DNA from: JBBTTE01 sp038064375
GTDB taxonomy: Bacteria; Patescibacteriota; Saccharimonadia; Saccharimonadales; UBA4665
Assembly (NCBI GenBank): GCA_038064375.1
Contig: JBBTTF010000001.1
Span: 62,001 to 126,000, forward strand
Direction of reading: 5' to 3'
Length of the DNA: 64,000 nucleotides
This document shows, one piece after another, positions 17,457 through 26,780 of this stretch; the stretch's first letter is position 1, and each line of letters begins with the position of its first letter. Position numbers and translations under genes: made by a program. Below the pieces are notes generated by a model. It was not told where the DNA came from, did not search any database, and saw only the letters and a program-made list of their open reading frames with translations.

Positions 17457-18020
17457 CTATAAATTGTTGAGTTCGACTGTTAGCAAATTATAGTCAGGAA
17501 CCTGTAATTGGAACAAGCTAATTGTCAGATTTAGACTCCCTAGGAATGTCTTTGTACCGCCACATGAGCCTGCCCAAGAATTAACCAATGACTTGCCATT
17601 ATCAACAAACTTAAAGGTATAGCGCTGGCCAAGAGGACAAGTACCGGCGCCATCGCCATAGCTTGTGCCAGTACGTTGGCTAGTAAAGCCTGACGTAGTA
17701 AGTCCGCTAAGGAAAGCGCTGTAGGCATTCTCGGAGTTAGCAAAGCGTTCTGTGCGAGTTACGTAGCCGTCATAGCCCCTAAATGCTTTGTAAGTTACTG
17801 CGGAGCTGTTGACGGTAATTAATATCCGCTCGTGTAGACTGTTGGCGTTGATTGGCCCAGCAATTAGCAAGCTGGCTTCGGCATCGGTGTTGGCATAGCT
17901 AACAAGAGTTTTTTTGCTAGTTGGAACCTTGGCCTTGTCATTACCCCCGCCAGTAAACAAGACAAATATCAGGATGATGAGCAGCCCGATAGTGACCAAA
18001 AAAGCGAGAAAGTAACGCAT
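17457..18020 (-). CDS. Membrane-anchored extracytoplasmic protein
   Basis: Starting at ATG 18020 (GAGG 9 nt upstream), the 187-residue product begins MRYFLAFLVTIGLLIILIFV, a signal anchor. A short GGGNDKAK linker follows, then a soluble domain with two Cys (TCPLGQ and SCGGT) that could form a disulfide outside the cell. No family recognised. Confidence 0.65.
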   Translation of the reverse strand: MRYFLAFLVTIGLLIILIFVLFTGGGNDKAKVPTSKKTLVSYANTDAEASLLIAGPINANSLHERILITVNSSAVTYKAFRGYDGYVTRTERFANSENAYSAFLSGLTTSGFTSQRTGTSYGDGAGTCPLGQRYTFKFVDNGKSLVNSWAGSCGGTKTFLGSLNLTISLFQLQVPDYNLLTVELNNL

Positions 18021-18051
18021 AATCCGCATCCTCAACGTTAATATTATACTT

Positions 18052-18080
18052 ATACTACCATTATTAGGGGTGTTTTGCAA
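18052..18080 (-). promoter_or_regulatory. Promoter of the 18020 gene
   Basis: TTGCAA (18075-18080) and TAGTAT (18052-18057) are separated by 17 nt on the minus strand. This promoter is back-to-back with the plus-strand promoter at 18089-18116. Confidence 0.6.
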
Positions 18081-18088
18081 TCTTGAGG

Positions 18089-18116
18089 TTGGCTTCTTAT
18101 CGCTTATGCATATAAT
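18089..18116 (+). promoter_or_regulatory. Promoter of the 18126 gene
   Basis: TTGGCT (18089-18094) and TATAAT (18111-18116) are separated by 16 nt. The ATG lies 9 nt downstream with no ribosome site, so a leaderless mRNA is predicted. Confidence 0.7.
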
Positions 18117-18125
18117 ATAGACAAG

Positions 18126-18563
18126 ATGAAGCTTACCTACGAAACAGGCGTTGCAACGATGGTTCAGTTCACCGTTATGAGTCTGTTGGGCATAGCTAAC
18201 GGATTTAACTCTGTATTTACAGAATGCCGCGCTAATAGCAGCGAGTGCATTGGTGACATTATTCTAGCGCTCCTATTTTGGATGCTAACAGTGGGATGGT
18301 TTGCAATGATCTGCTTTATTGGCTACAGCGCACAGGAACGCCGTAGCAACCTGTTAGCAAAGTTACTTATCGCCGCTGAGCTACTAGTAATCATGGTAGC
18401 CCTCGTAAATGCCAAGGGCCATACAGATGCTCTTAGTCTAACGACTAGCGTGATTGATATGGCGTTAGCGATTTGGATTATATCACTTGCCTTCCGGCTA
18501 ATGCGGTCGAAGGGCAAACGAATTACTAGCAGAAGTCGTCGACGTCGCTCGAGAGCTAAGTAG
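18126..18563 (+). CDS. Multi-pass membrane protein with basic tail
   Basis: A 145-residue protein with four predicted membrane helices (about residues 8-27, 43-66, 79-98 and 107-127). It ends in a strongly basic tail (SKGKRITSRSRRRRSRAK) that may touch nucleic acid or lipid head groups. No family recognised. Its stop abuts the end of convergent polA. Confidence 0.7.
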   Translation: MKLTYETGVATMVQFTVMSLLGIANGFNSVFTECRANSSECIGDIILALLFWMLTVGWFAMICFIGYSAQERRSNLLAKLLIAAELLVIMVALVNAKGHTDALSLTTSVIDMALAIWIISLAFRLMRSKGKRITSRSRRRRSRAK

Positions 18564-21212
18564 TTAGAGCTCGCCCCAGTTATCACCAATCGTAACGTCG
18601 ACGTCTAATCTCACTGGCAGCTTATAGATGTTCTCCATGGTGTCTTTGAGTAGATCGCCAATTTTATCCGCATCCGCAGCTGGGCATTCAACCAATATTG
18701 AGTCGTGGATTTGAAGTAGTTGCTTGGCATCTGGGTATTTAGCCCTAAGTAGGTTGTCGACTTTGGTCATGGCCAACTTCATAAGATCTGCTTCGGTACC
18801 CTGAATTGGCATATTAATAGCTGCTCGCTCAGCAGCTTGGCGAACAACAAAATTGCTGGAGTGAATATCTGGCATCGGGCGTCGGCGTCCAAACAAAGTC
18901 TCTACGTAGCCGTCTTTTTTAGCCTGCTCTTTTACGCCGTCCATGTAGTCAAACAATGGCTGGCGAACGGATTTGTAACGATTTATGAAGGTCGTGGCCT
19001 GCTCCCAAGTCATGCCGGTAGCTGCCGATAAGCCGTGGGGGCTCATGCCATATATAATGCCAAAGTTGATGACCTTGGCGGCTCGTCGCATTTGCTTGGT
19101 GACGTCTTCTGGCTCGCGCTCGTAGATTAAAGCGGCTGTTGTGGCGTGAATATCGGCACCTCTGTTAAACATATCAATAAGTTCTTTATCCTTAGCAAGA
19201 ATGGCCGCCAAGCGAAGCTCAAACTGTGAGTAGTCGGCAGTTACAAACTTGTTGCCTTTGCCGGCTACAAAGGCAGTTCTGATGTGTCGCCCTAAGTCTG
19301 TGCGCGTTGGAATATTCTGCAAGTTAGGGTCATTGCTACTGAGACGCCCTGTTTGTGCGGTTGTTAGATTATAAGTGGTGTGGACACGCGAGTTCTCATC
19401 AACCAGCTTGGGCAAAGTATCAACATAGGTGTTCTTTAGCTTGGCAACCTCACGGTACTGAGTAATAAGATCGATTATCGGGTGCGTGCCACGCAGCTTA
19501 TCGAGCTCTCTAGCTGCCGTGCTATAGCCTGTTTTACCCTTCTTGATGCCGCCTGTTGGCAACTTAAGCGTCTCAAATAATACATCGGCCAGTTGGCTTG
19601 GTGAAGCGATGTTAAATTCTTGATCAGCATAGCCGTATATCTGCTGCTCATAGTCAGATATCATGTCGTTGATCTCGTCGGCAAAACTACTTAAATATTT
19701 TACGTCTAGCTCAATTCCCGTGTGCTCCATTTCGGCCAAGACTGGTATGACTGGCCATTCGATTTCTTTAGCTAACTTAGTCAACTTAGGCTCGTCCTTA
19801 AAGTCCTTGGCCTGTCCCTCGTATAGTGCTTTTATGATAGAAATAATCTCGGGCGCACGGCTCATAACTTCTTCGCTATCAAGATCCTCAAAAGGTGAGC
19901 CATCATAGCCCACCTCAACTTGCGCTAGATCGGTCAAAGTTTGCTCGCGGCGCAATGAATTGATCAAAAAAGCACCGACTAAAACGTCATGCCCGACTTG
20001 GGGCAGCTGATCTATTCCTAGCTCAATGAAAACTTTTAGCGTTTGCTTGACGTCGTGCCCGATCAAGGATTTTACACCTGATAATTTGTCAGCGACAGCT
20101 TGGGACTTTAGCTTGCTAAGGTCTAATGTGTAGGTTGTTTGGCCATCAATACTGACTATTAAAACCTGAGGATTTTTGCCATGCTTACCAGCCGAGCGTG
20201 AGTACACAAAAAGTTGCTTGGCGCTATCAAGCTTAAGGCTTGCCAGCTGCTCTGCCGAACTAATAATTGTGTTTTTGCCTTTGCTCAGAGGTATGCCGCC
20301 ATTAGCCGTCTGGTGATCATCAATCGCTACTTTCATGACTTCTGGCAATTGACGTGCTAGACTACGGAACTCCAACCTTTGTAGTAACTCTAAGACTTTT
20401 TCTGGTCGGCATTTGCTACCGTCAACTTCTTTGAGATCAAGCTTGATCGGAGCATCAGTCCAGATTTGAGCCAGTTGCTTGCTTAGGTAGGCTAGGTCTT
20501 TGCCGGCTTCTAGCTTCTTGCGAGTCGACTCTTTGATCAGAGCTAAGTTGTCGTAGACACCGTCCAAAGTTTTGTAAGTTTGCAACAGATCTACGCCGCC
20601 CTTCTCACCAACACCGGGCACGCCAGGAATATTATCTGATGAATCGCCCTTGATAGCTTTGAGATCCAAGAATTGATCAACGCCAATGCCGTATTTGGCC
20701 TCAAAACTTTTGGGTGAATACAATTCTATGTTGGATAGGCCGGTTTTGAGTGCATAAACATGTACATGATCATTAACTAGCTGCAGCATATCCATATCAG
20801 AAGTAACTAAAAGCGTCTCAATATTCTGCTTTGTAGCCTGAACAGCCAAGGCTCCCATAATATCATCGGCCTCGTAGTCATCTAGCTCGTACAGTGGCCA
20901 TCCAAAAGCATCGAGTAGCTCGTGCAAAATAGGAACTTGAGCATAAAAGTCTGGTGGTGCAGGTTTGCGGCCTGCCTTGTAGGCCGGATAGAGCTCCAAA
21001 CGCTTCCTAATGTTGGTTTTGGGCTTGTCCCAGGCAACGGCAACATAATCGGGCTTGAGGCGCCGTATGACCTCCAGAGCCATTGTCGCAAAGCCAAACA
21101 CTCCACCAGTTGGCGTTCCGTCCTTGGTGCTGAGGTTAGACATGGCATAGTAGCCACGGTAGAAGACAGACTTCCCGTCAATAATTACAAGTTTTGGGTT
21201 ATCGGTAGTCAA
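18564..21212 (-). CDS. polA: DNA polymerase I, proofreading domain inactive
   Basis: PolA fills gaps and removes primers. Residues 1 to ~290 are the 5'-3' exonuclease (DDYEADDIMG; KGDSSDNIPGVPGVG). Residues ~310-470 are a degenerate 3'-5' exonuclease: the DxE motif is absent (VYSRSAGK in its place) and the later catalytic Asp is not conserved. Residues ~490-882 are the polymerase: motif A DYSQFELRLAA, O-helix RRAAKVINFGIIYG with Phe at the sugar-discriminating site, motif C QIHDSILVE. It begins at TTG 21212, 11 nt after the cyclo-ligase-like gene. Confidence 0.96.
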   Translation of the reverse strand: MTTDNPKLVIIDGKSVFYRGYYAMSNLSTKDGTPTGGVFGFATMALEVIRRLKPDYVAVAWDKPKTNIRKRLELYPAYKAGRKPAPPDFYAQVPILHELLDAFGWPLYELDDYEADDIMGALAVQATKQNIETLLVTSDMDMLQLVNDHVHVYALKTGLSNIELYSPKSFEAKYGIGVDQFLDLKAIKGDSSDNIPGVPGVGEKGGVDLLQTYKTLDGVYDNLALIKESTRKKLEAGKDLAYLSKQLAQIWTDAPIKLDLKEVDGSKCRPEKVLELLQRLEFRSLARQLPEVMKVAIDDHQTANGGIPLSKGKNTIISSAEQLASLKLDSAKQLFVYSRSAGKHGKNPQVLIVSIDGQTTYTLDLSKLKSQAVADKLSGVKSLIGHDVKQTLKVFIELGIDQLPQVGHDVLVGAFLINSLRREQTLTDLAQVEVGYDGSPFEDLDSEEVMSRAPEIISIIKALYEGQAKDFKDEPKLTKLAKEIEWPVIPVLAEMEHTGIELDVKYLSSFADEINDMISDYEQQIYGYADQEFNIASPSQLADVLFETLKLPTGGIKKGKTGYSTAARELDKLRGTHPIIDLITQYREVAKLKNTYVDTLPKLVDENSRVHTTYNLTTAQTGRLSSNDPNLQNIPTRTDLGRHIRTAFVAGKGNKFVTADYSQFELRLAAILAKDKELIDMFNRGADIHATTAALIYEREPEDVTKQMRRAAKVINFGIIYGMSPHGLSAATGMTWEQATTFINRYKSVRQPLFDYMDGVKEQAKKDGYVETLFGRRRPMPDIHSSNFVVRQAAERAAINMPIQGTEADLMKLAMTKVDNLLRAKYPDAKQLLQIHDSILVECPAADADKIGDLLKDTMENIYKLPVRLDVDVTIGDNWGEL

Positions 21213-21223
21213 AGTACCTATTA

Positions 21224-21742
21224 CTATACTCCTTTAGGGGTGGAATCGGGAGTGTAAATAGCTGCCTCGGTAACAATTACGTCCATCGGGATGTCATGTT
21301 CTTGTATAGGAATTTGTTCAATCTTCCCTGTGTCAAAGCAAACACCAATCTTATGTGCCTCAGGATGCTCGGCCAGTAGGCGATCGTAGTAGCCACCACC
21401 ATAACCAATACGGTGCAGGCGCCTGTCAAAACCCAGCATCGGAACAATCACTACATCAAACTTTTGCGGTACATCGTTACTGTTATCAGTAGATACAATT
21501 TGCCACTTGTCTTCGACCAATCTTGATGTAAATATCTGCTTCCCCGCTGCAAAGCCCGTAACATCAACTTCACCCAGCTCATCAATTGGCTCAAAACAAT
21601 GAATCGTCGCAACTTTTGACCAGTCAATCACGCTCAGCAGGCGCTCTCTGATCAGTGCGCTGTTTTGCTGCCTTGCTTCAAGCGCGGTAGCCAGACGTTC
21701 TTGTTTTAACTGTTTTCTGAGCTCAGTTTTGGTCGTTTTCAT
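21224..21742 (-). CDS. 5-formyltetrahydrofolate cyclo-ligase family protein
   Basis: A 172-residue protein of the MTHFS family, which converts 5-formyl-THF to 5,10-methenyl-THF using ATP. The family motif DVVIVPMLGFDRRLHRIGYGGGYYDRLL is present over about residues 96-124. The N-terminal basic helix KTELRKQLKQERLA is typical. It is directly upstream of polA in one transcription unit. An in vivo folate role is not shown by the sequence. Confidence 0.9.
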   Translation of the reverse strand: MKTTKTELRKQLKQERLATALEARQQNSALIRERLLSVIDWSKVATIHCFEPIDELGEVDVTGFAAGKQIFTSRLVEDKWQIVSTDNSNDVPQKFDVVIVPMLGFDRRLHRIGYGGGYYDRLLAEHPEAHKIGVCFDTGKIEQIPIQEHDIPMDVIVTEAAIYTPDSTPKGV

Positions 21743-21765
21743 ATATCTATTCTAAAGGAATTAAT

Positions 21766-21794
21766 TTGTTGAGAAGCATTAGCGGCGTTAAACT
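21766..21794 (+). promoter_or_regulatory. Promoter of the 21802 gene
   Basis: TTGTTG (21766-21771) and TAAACT (21789-21794) are separated by 17 nt. The ATG is 7 nt downstream and no ribosome site is visible. Confidence 0.55.
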
Positions 21795-21801
21795 ATAGGC
21801 A

Positions 21802-22455
21802 ATGTTGCACCGAATCGCTCGCAAAGAGCTTGTTCAAATACAAATAGTCCTAGTCGTCGCCATTTGCCTTCAGCTAATGACGCGTAATATTGGTGGTGAT
21901 TTGCTGCCAGGTTCACAGTACGTAATTATCCTTACCGAGGTGGCTTTGGCTGTCCTAATTGGCTTTACCGTCAACATGAAAAAGGCACGAAGCATGGGTA
22001 TTCATCATGCCTTCGCTGTCACGTTGCTTAGTCTTATATCTGCTGCCAATATTAGCGGTTTGATATTTGTGCTTCATGCCTTAATTGTTGATCACGCCAC
22101 TGTTAATGCCGAACAATTGTTGGTATCTGCAATCGCCATATTCCTGACCAATATTATTGTCTTTTCTCTCTGGTACTGGGAGATTGATAGCCCGGGCCTG
22201 ACACGTACTTTGTGGTCAAAGTATGATAAGGACTTTCAGTTTACTCAACAAGACCTCGAAAAAGAGTTCCCCAACTGGCAGCCACAGTTTGGTGACTATC
22301 TCTTTATGTCGATTACGAACGCTATCAACTTCGCGCCAGCCGATGCCCGGCCGCTAACTCTTCAAGCCAAGTGTCTTATGGCAGGCCAAGCCTTGGTGTC
22401 GGTCTTTACGCTTGCTCTAGTAATTGCTCGTTCTGTTAGTGTGCTCGGTACTTAG
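21802..22455 (+). CDS. Multi-pass membrane protein, DUF1345-like
   Basis: A 217-residue protein with about five predicted membrane helices. The C-terminal part (FGDYLFMSITNAINFAPAD, then a LTLQAKCLM helix) is reminiscent of DUF1345 proteins. The central helices flank a charged loop (WSKYDKDFQFTQQDLEKEF). The assignment is weak and the function unknown. It overlaps the convergent kinase-like gene by 4 nt. Confidence 0.6.
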   Translation: MLHRIARKELVQIQIVLVVAICLQLMTRNIGGDLLPGSQYVIILTEVALAVLIGFTVNMKKARSMGIHHAFAVTLLSLISAANISGLIFVLHALIVDHATVNAEQLLVSAIAIFLTNIIVFSLWYWEIDSPGLTRTLWSKYDKDFQFTQQDLEKEFPNWQPQFGDYLFMSITNAINFAPADARPLTLQAKCLMAGQALVSVFTLALVIARSVSVLGT

Positions 22456-23063
22456 GCTAGACCTAGAGACAGTTCAATATCTTTGCGAAATAGTTCTAAG
22501 TCAGACGTGTCATTACGCGGGAAGGCGTCGCAACGATCCTTAACGCCTTTCATGTTGAGAGTGGCAGTGTCGCCGGTAAACTGCATCTCTGCGGCCTCTT
22601 CACTCAAAAACTCCTCAAAGGTCTTTTGGTCTTCTGTGCGCTGCCCACGTGAGGCAATGTTGGCCTGCACGCGGTCATAACGAACACGTGGTGCGGCATC
22701 AACCCAAACCATAGTGCCACCAAGCTCATGAATACGGTTGGCTTCACCGGGATTGCGGATAGAGGCGATCACAACACCGCTATATTTGTCACGAACAGTC
22801 TCATATTGAGCTACCGCAGCATCAACTAAGACACCAAGGCCAAGTTCTCGACGCCACTCAGCACTAATGTTACGCAATATCTCGCGTTCGACTGGAAGAC
22901 CACGTTTGCGAGCCTCATTGCGAAGTATTTCGGTTACAGAAATGAACAAATAGTTATGATGATCAGCCAAAATCTTACCGACAGTATCTTTGCCCGAACC
23001 GTTAGTTCCGGCTAGACCGATAACCCATAGTTTGCTGGTGAGTTGTTTACTTGATGTAGTCAT
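22452..23063 (-). CDS. P-loop nucleotide kinase, dephospho-CoA kinase-like
   Basis: The N-terminal Walker A motif is GLAGTNGSGKDTVGK, like that of CoaE and NMP kinases. Further support is the segment VVIASIRNPGEANRI followed by a LID-like Arg-rich region (ANIASRGQRTEDQ). ATG 23063 lies inside the end of rpoD; GTG 23081 is an in-frame alternative. The overlap indicates co-transcription with dnaG-rpoD. CoaE function is possible; other dNMP kinase activity cannot be excluded. Confidence 0.75.
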   Translation of the reverse strand: MTTSSKQLTSKLWVIGLAGTNGSGKDTVGKILADHHNYLFISVTEILRNEARKRGLPVEREILRNISAEWRRELGLGVLVDAAVAQYETVRDKYSGVVIASIRNPGEANRIHELGGTMVWVDAAPRVRYDRVQANIASRGQRTEDQKTFEEFLSEEAAEMQFTGDTATLNMKGVKDRCDAFPRNDTSDLELFRKDIELSLGLA

Positions 23064-24192
23064 GGAGCTTTTTTGCGTCACGATGCTTACGAAGTTTAGC
23101 TAAAGCCTTGGCCTCTATCTGACGAATTCGCTCACGAGTAACTGAAAACTCTTGGCCAACCTCTTCTAAAGTGTGGCTTTTGCCGTCTTCTAAGCCAAAA
23201 CGTAGCTTAAGAATCTTTTGCTCGCGCTCAGTCAGAGCTGAGAGCATATCTTTGACCTGCTCTTTTAGGAGCTGACCGGTAGCTGATTCTTCTGGGCTAA
23301 CGGTATCTTCGTCTTCGATGAAGTCGGCTAGTACGGAATCCTCTTCGTCATCACGAATCGAAGCGTCCAATGAGGAAATATCCTGCTTAATCTTCATGAT
23401 GTGCTCGACTTTGTCGACGTCGATTTCCATTTCTTTGGCAATTTCTTCATTGCTTGGCTCACGGTTGAGCTCTTGGGTTAGGCGACGCTGAGTTCGCAGC
23501 AGTTTGTTGATGGTTTCAACCATGTGAACTGGGATACGAATAGTACGGGCTTGGTCGGCAATCGCACGAGTAATGGCCTGTCGAATCCACCATGTAGCGT
23601 AAGTAGAGAACTTAAATCCTTTGTCTGGATCGAACTTTTCGACGGCACGCAGCAATCCGGTGTTGCCCTCTTGGATGAGGTCCAAAAGGTCTAGACCACG
23701 ACCAACATAACGCTTAGCAATGGATACCACGAGACGCATGTTGGCTTCAGCCATTTGGTCCTTGGCTTCTTTTTCGCCAGACACAACACGCTGAGCCAGA
23801 GCTAGCTCTTCCTCGGCATTAAGTAGTGGAATCTTACCGATTTCGCGGAGATACAAACGCACTGAGTCATCAGCAACGTCGTCATCAAGATACACTGGAG
23901 TGTTGGTAGCAACCTTTTCTTCTTCCTCGTCCTCGGCTTCCCACTCAGCTGTAAAGCCAGCGGCGTTAGGCTCAGTAGTAGTGATCTCGAGATTAAGGTC
24001 GGCTAGCTCGGTGTATAGCGAGTCTAAGGCCTCGGCGTTCTCTGGTGTCTCAGGTATTTTGGCAAGGATTTCTCGTTGCTCAAGATGACCAACCTTCTTG
24101 GCTTTTTCTAGTAGTTTGGCTTTTTGTTCTTCGACTGTTAGTGTCTCGGCAGCTGGTTTGCTGGCCTTTGCTTTGGGTTTAGCTTTTGGCAT
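23047..24192 (-). CDS. rpoD: RNA polymerase primary sigma factor (sigma-70/SigA)
   Basis: A 381-residue group 1 sigma factor: region 1.2 (DDSVRLYLREIGKIPLL), region 2 (DLIQEGNTGLLRAVEKFD and FSTYATWWIRQAITRAI), region 3, and region 4 with the helix-turn-helix (TLEEVGQEFSVTRERIRQIE). The N-terminus is Lys/Ala-rich. The consensus-like promoters in this window fit these conserved DNA-contact regions. It has AAAGGAGG before the ATG and overlaps the dnaG end by 14 nt. Confidence 0.97.
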   Translation of the reverse strand: MPKAKPKAKASKPAAETLTVEEQKAKLLEKAKKVGHLEQREILAKIPETPENAEALDSLYTELADLNLEITTTEPNAAGFTAEWEAEDEEEEKVATNTPVYLDDDVADDSVRLYLREIGKIPLLNAEEELALAQRVVSGEKEAKDQMAEANMRLVVSIAKRYVGRGLDLLDLIQEGNTGLLRAVEKFDPDKGFKFSTYATWWIRQAITRAIADQARTIRIPVHMVETINKLLRTQRRLTQELNREPSNEEIAKEMEIDVDKVEHIMKIKQDISSLDASIRDDEEDSVLADFIEDEDTVSPEESATGQLLKEQVKDMLSALTEREQKILKLRFGLEDGKSHTLEEVGQEFSVTRERIRQIEAKALAKLRKHRDAKKLHDYIK

Positions 24193-25951
24193 TAATGCCT
24201 CCTTTAACTTTGTTGAGTAGTGCGTCGTACTTTTTTACTTGTTCAAGCAACGTTTGAACTGTCTTATCATCGGCATTTTCAAGGGCTTGAGCGAGCTGTA
24301 TCTTTTCGGTTTTTATAAATTGTTCTATCAATCTTGCCTGCAATCGAGCGGCTTCGTAATGAAGCTCGTTAAGCTCGAGGCCCTGATAGAGTTCCTCGTA
24401 GAGTAATGCTTCTATTTTAACATAATCTGCCAAGTTTTGCACTGCTCGAGCGTCTTTGCCGTCGAAGTCAGGGTTGTCTTTTAGAAACTTGAGCAGCGCT
24501 CTACCCTCATCGTTATAAAGCATTTGGTCAGTCACTAAGTCTAGGAACTCTCTCAGTGTTCGCCTCATCAACATTAGACCTAGGAAGTTGTCTTGAACCT
24601 TCTTGTTCTCAACTGACGACTTATTGATAGTGGCAGTCTCTGTCTTGATTCGCCGTCTTGTCGTTGGTGAATTTGCTCCCGAGCTTTTAGCAAACTTTTG
24701 ATCAAGCGCCTCGCGGCTAACATCGATGTTTTTGGCAATTTCGTTCAGGTAATGATCGCGCTCAACGTCGTCCGATAGATTCTTGACCACCGGCAGCAAA
24801 ACATCGCTGTACTCGCGCTTACCTTGCGCTGATTCGATATCAAGCAACTTGGAGTATCGCGCCATCAGCCAATCCAAGGCGTACTGATGCTTTTCGATAG
24901 CTGCGTCCCAAAGCTTGGGATCTTGCTTAATTAGCTCGTCTGGGTCCTTGCCGCTCGGAATATCGATAATGCTCAGGCTGACTTTGACCCGCGACGCTAT
25001 CGGAATTGCCCGCTCAGTAGCTGCAATGCCAGCTTTATCAGCATCAAAGCTCAGCCTTATGTCGCCAGTGAAGCGACTGAGGGTCTTGAGGTGCGGCTCA
25101 GTAAGTGCGGTGCCGGCTGTGGCCACAACCTGTCTTACGCCGGCTTGGTGACTAGCTATGACGTCAAGATTCCCCTCTACCAAAACGACAAACTTACTCT
25201 TACGGATTGTTTCCTTGGCTAAGTGCAGGCCATAGATATGTCGGCTCTTGTCATAAAGCACCGTTTGCGGCGTATTGATGTACTTGGGTGCACTAGGATC
25301 GTCATCAAGCTGACGCGCCGTAAAGCCAATCACCTTGCCCTGCTGATCCTGTAACGGAATCATCAACCGACCACGGAACATGTCCTGAATTCCACCTTTA
25401 TAGTGCTTGGCGCTCAGGCCTGCCTGCTTGATTTCTTCTTCACTAAATCCCTTAGTCTTGAGAAACTCCAATAGAGCCGAGCCATTATTGGGTGAATAGC
25501 CAAGTTTCCATTCTAGGGCCGTTTCTTTACTGAATTTGCGCTGCTTGAAGACATATTCTAGAGCTATTTTATTTTTAGAGAACTGAACTTGATAAAAACG
25601 TGCTGCTGCTTCTAGCAAAGAATATAACTTTTCTTTGTTTGGGCCGTTGGTGCGACTAGTTTGGGTTCGGTACTGCTCAATATCGATGCCGGCCTTACGA
25701 GCTAGCAGCTCCAGCGCACCCTTAAACTCCAACCCCTCGACTTCCATGATAAAGCTAAACATATTGCCACCTTTACCAGATGAGAAGTCATGCCAAATTT
25801 GCTTCTCAGGACTAACCACAAAGCTAGGCGTCTTCTCATTGCTAAAAGGGCTTAGGCCCTTCCAGTTGCGTCCAGCCCGCTTCAGTGGCACATACTCAGC
25901 AATCACATCCTCGATGCTCAGCCGTGCCTTGACCTCTTCTACAGCGTCCAT
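24179..25951 (-). CDS. dnaG: DNA primase without zinc ligands
   Basis: DnaG makes RNA primers. The catalytic TOPRIM region is intact (LVEGNLDVIASHQAG; FDADKAGIAA). In the N-terminal template-binding domain the fold residues EKTPSFVVSPEKQIWH are kept, but the zinc ligands are gone: CPFH is SPFS (34-37) and CFxC is DFSS (55-58). The domain must fold without Zn, or bind DNA differently. The C-terminal ~150 residues are helical, as expected for a helicase-interaction domain. The order dnaG-rpoD is the classical macromolecular synthesis arrangement. Confidence 0.95.
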   Translation of the reverse strand: MDAVEEVKARLSIEDVIAEYVPLKRAGRNWKGLSPFSNEKTPSFVVSPEKQIWHDFSSGKGGNMFSFIMEVEGLEFKGALELLARKAGIDIEQYRTQTSRTNGPNKEKLYSLLEAAARFYQVQFSKNKIALEYVFKQRKFSKETALEWKLGYSPNNGSALLEFLKTKGFSEEEIKQAGLSAKHYKGGIQDMFRGRLMIPLQDQQGKVIGFTARQLDDDPSAPKYINTPQTVLYDKSRHIYGLHLAKETIRKSKFVVLVEGNLDVIASHQAGVRQVVATAGTALTEPHLKTLSRFTGDIRLSFDADKAGIAATERAIPIASRVKVSLSIIDIPSGKDPDELIKQDPKLWDAAIEKHQYALDWLMARYSKLLDIESAQGKREYSDVLLPVVKNLSDDVERDHYLNEIAKNIDVSREALDQKFAKSSGANSPTTRRRIKTETATINKSSVENKKVQDNFLGLMLMRRTLREFLDLVTDQMLYNDEGRALLKFLKDNPDFDGKDARAVQNLADYVKIEALLYEELYQGLELNELHYEAARLQARLIEQFIKTEKIQLAQALENADDKTVQTLLEQVKKYDALLNKVKGGINAKS

Positions 25952-26065
25952 ACCTCTAGCTTATAGCTAACCGGCCTTAGTGCATAGCATAAGAACAAAG
26001 CTTTGGGCATAATCACAGGTGCTTAAGTTTCCCTTGAGAGATGAGCTTATGGTTTAATTAAGACC

Positions 26066-26779
26066 ATGCAGCCTCAATCGCCACAGGATCCATTCAATTC
26101 GCCACAGGGGCCACCGCCTCAGCAGCATTACACGCCACCTCCTCAACCTACCCCTGCACCAACATATCCTACGCAAGCGCCACAGGCTGTAATTCCTCAA
26201 GCGCCGGCCTACGATTTTATTGTTAATCCAAATCAACCAAAGCCTAAGACACCGCTACTCGGCAACAGCTCTCTGCCCTTAAAAGTTGGTATCATTGCTG
26301 GCGGCCTAGTGGTGTTATTGATAATATTCTCGATTTTGCGAGGCTTGCTGGGGGGCGGCAATAATATGACGCCATATATTGGCATTATGCAAGATCAGCA
26401 GGCTTTGATACACCTATTAGCAAATGCTCAGGAGCAAAAAGATCTATCTGCCCAAAATGAAGAGTTTGTGGCCACTGCCAAGCTTAGCTTGGTAAGTGGC
26501 AGGTCAACGATCAGCCAGTATATTCAGTCCAACGGTCAAGAAATTGATCCTAAGCAGCTGGGCATAAAGATAAGTGCGTCGACCGACAGTCAGCTAACGG
26601 CTGCTGCCGAAGCAACAACCTTTAACAAGACCTTTAGAGAAGTTATGGCCGAAAAACTAGCGACTTATAGTAATGATTTGCAGCAACTCTACAATCAAAC
26701 TTCCGGCACAAAAGGTAAGGCAATTCTCAGTGATCTGTATGACGAAGCCGAACTACTACAAAAGCAGCTCAAACAATAG
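26066..26779 (+). CDS. Membrane-anchored protein with Pro/Gln-rich cytoplasmic head
   Basis: A 237-residue protein. Residues 1 to ~58 are Pro/Gln-rich (PPPQQHYTPPPQPTPAP). One membrane helix follows at about 70-92 (VGIIAGGLVVLLIIFSIL). The remaining ~140 residues are a helical extracytoplasmic domain. This layout recurs in the window (37256 gene, 53036 gene). No family recognised. Confidence 0.7.
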   Translation: MQPQSPQDPFNSPQGPPPQQHYTPPPQPTPAPTYPTQAPQAVIPQAPAYDFIVNPNQPKPKTPLLGNSSLPLKVGIIAGGLVVLLIIFSILRGLLGGGNNMTPYIGIMQDQQALIHLLANAQEQKDLSAQNEEFVATAKLSLVSGRSTISQYIQSNGQEIDPKQLGIKISASTDSQLTAAAEATTFNKTFREVMAEKLATYSNDLQQLYNQTSGTKGKAILSDLYDEAELLQKQLKQ

Positions 26780-26780
26780 C

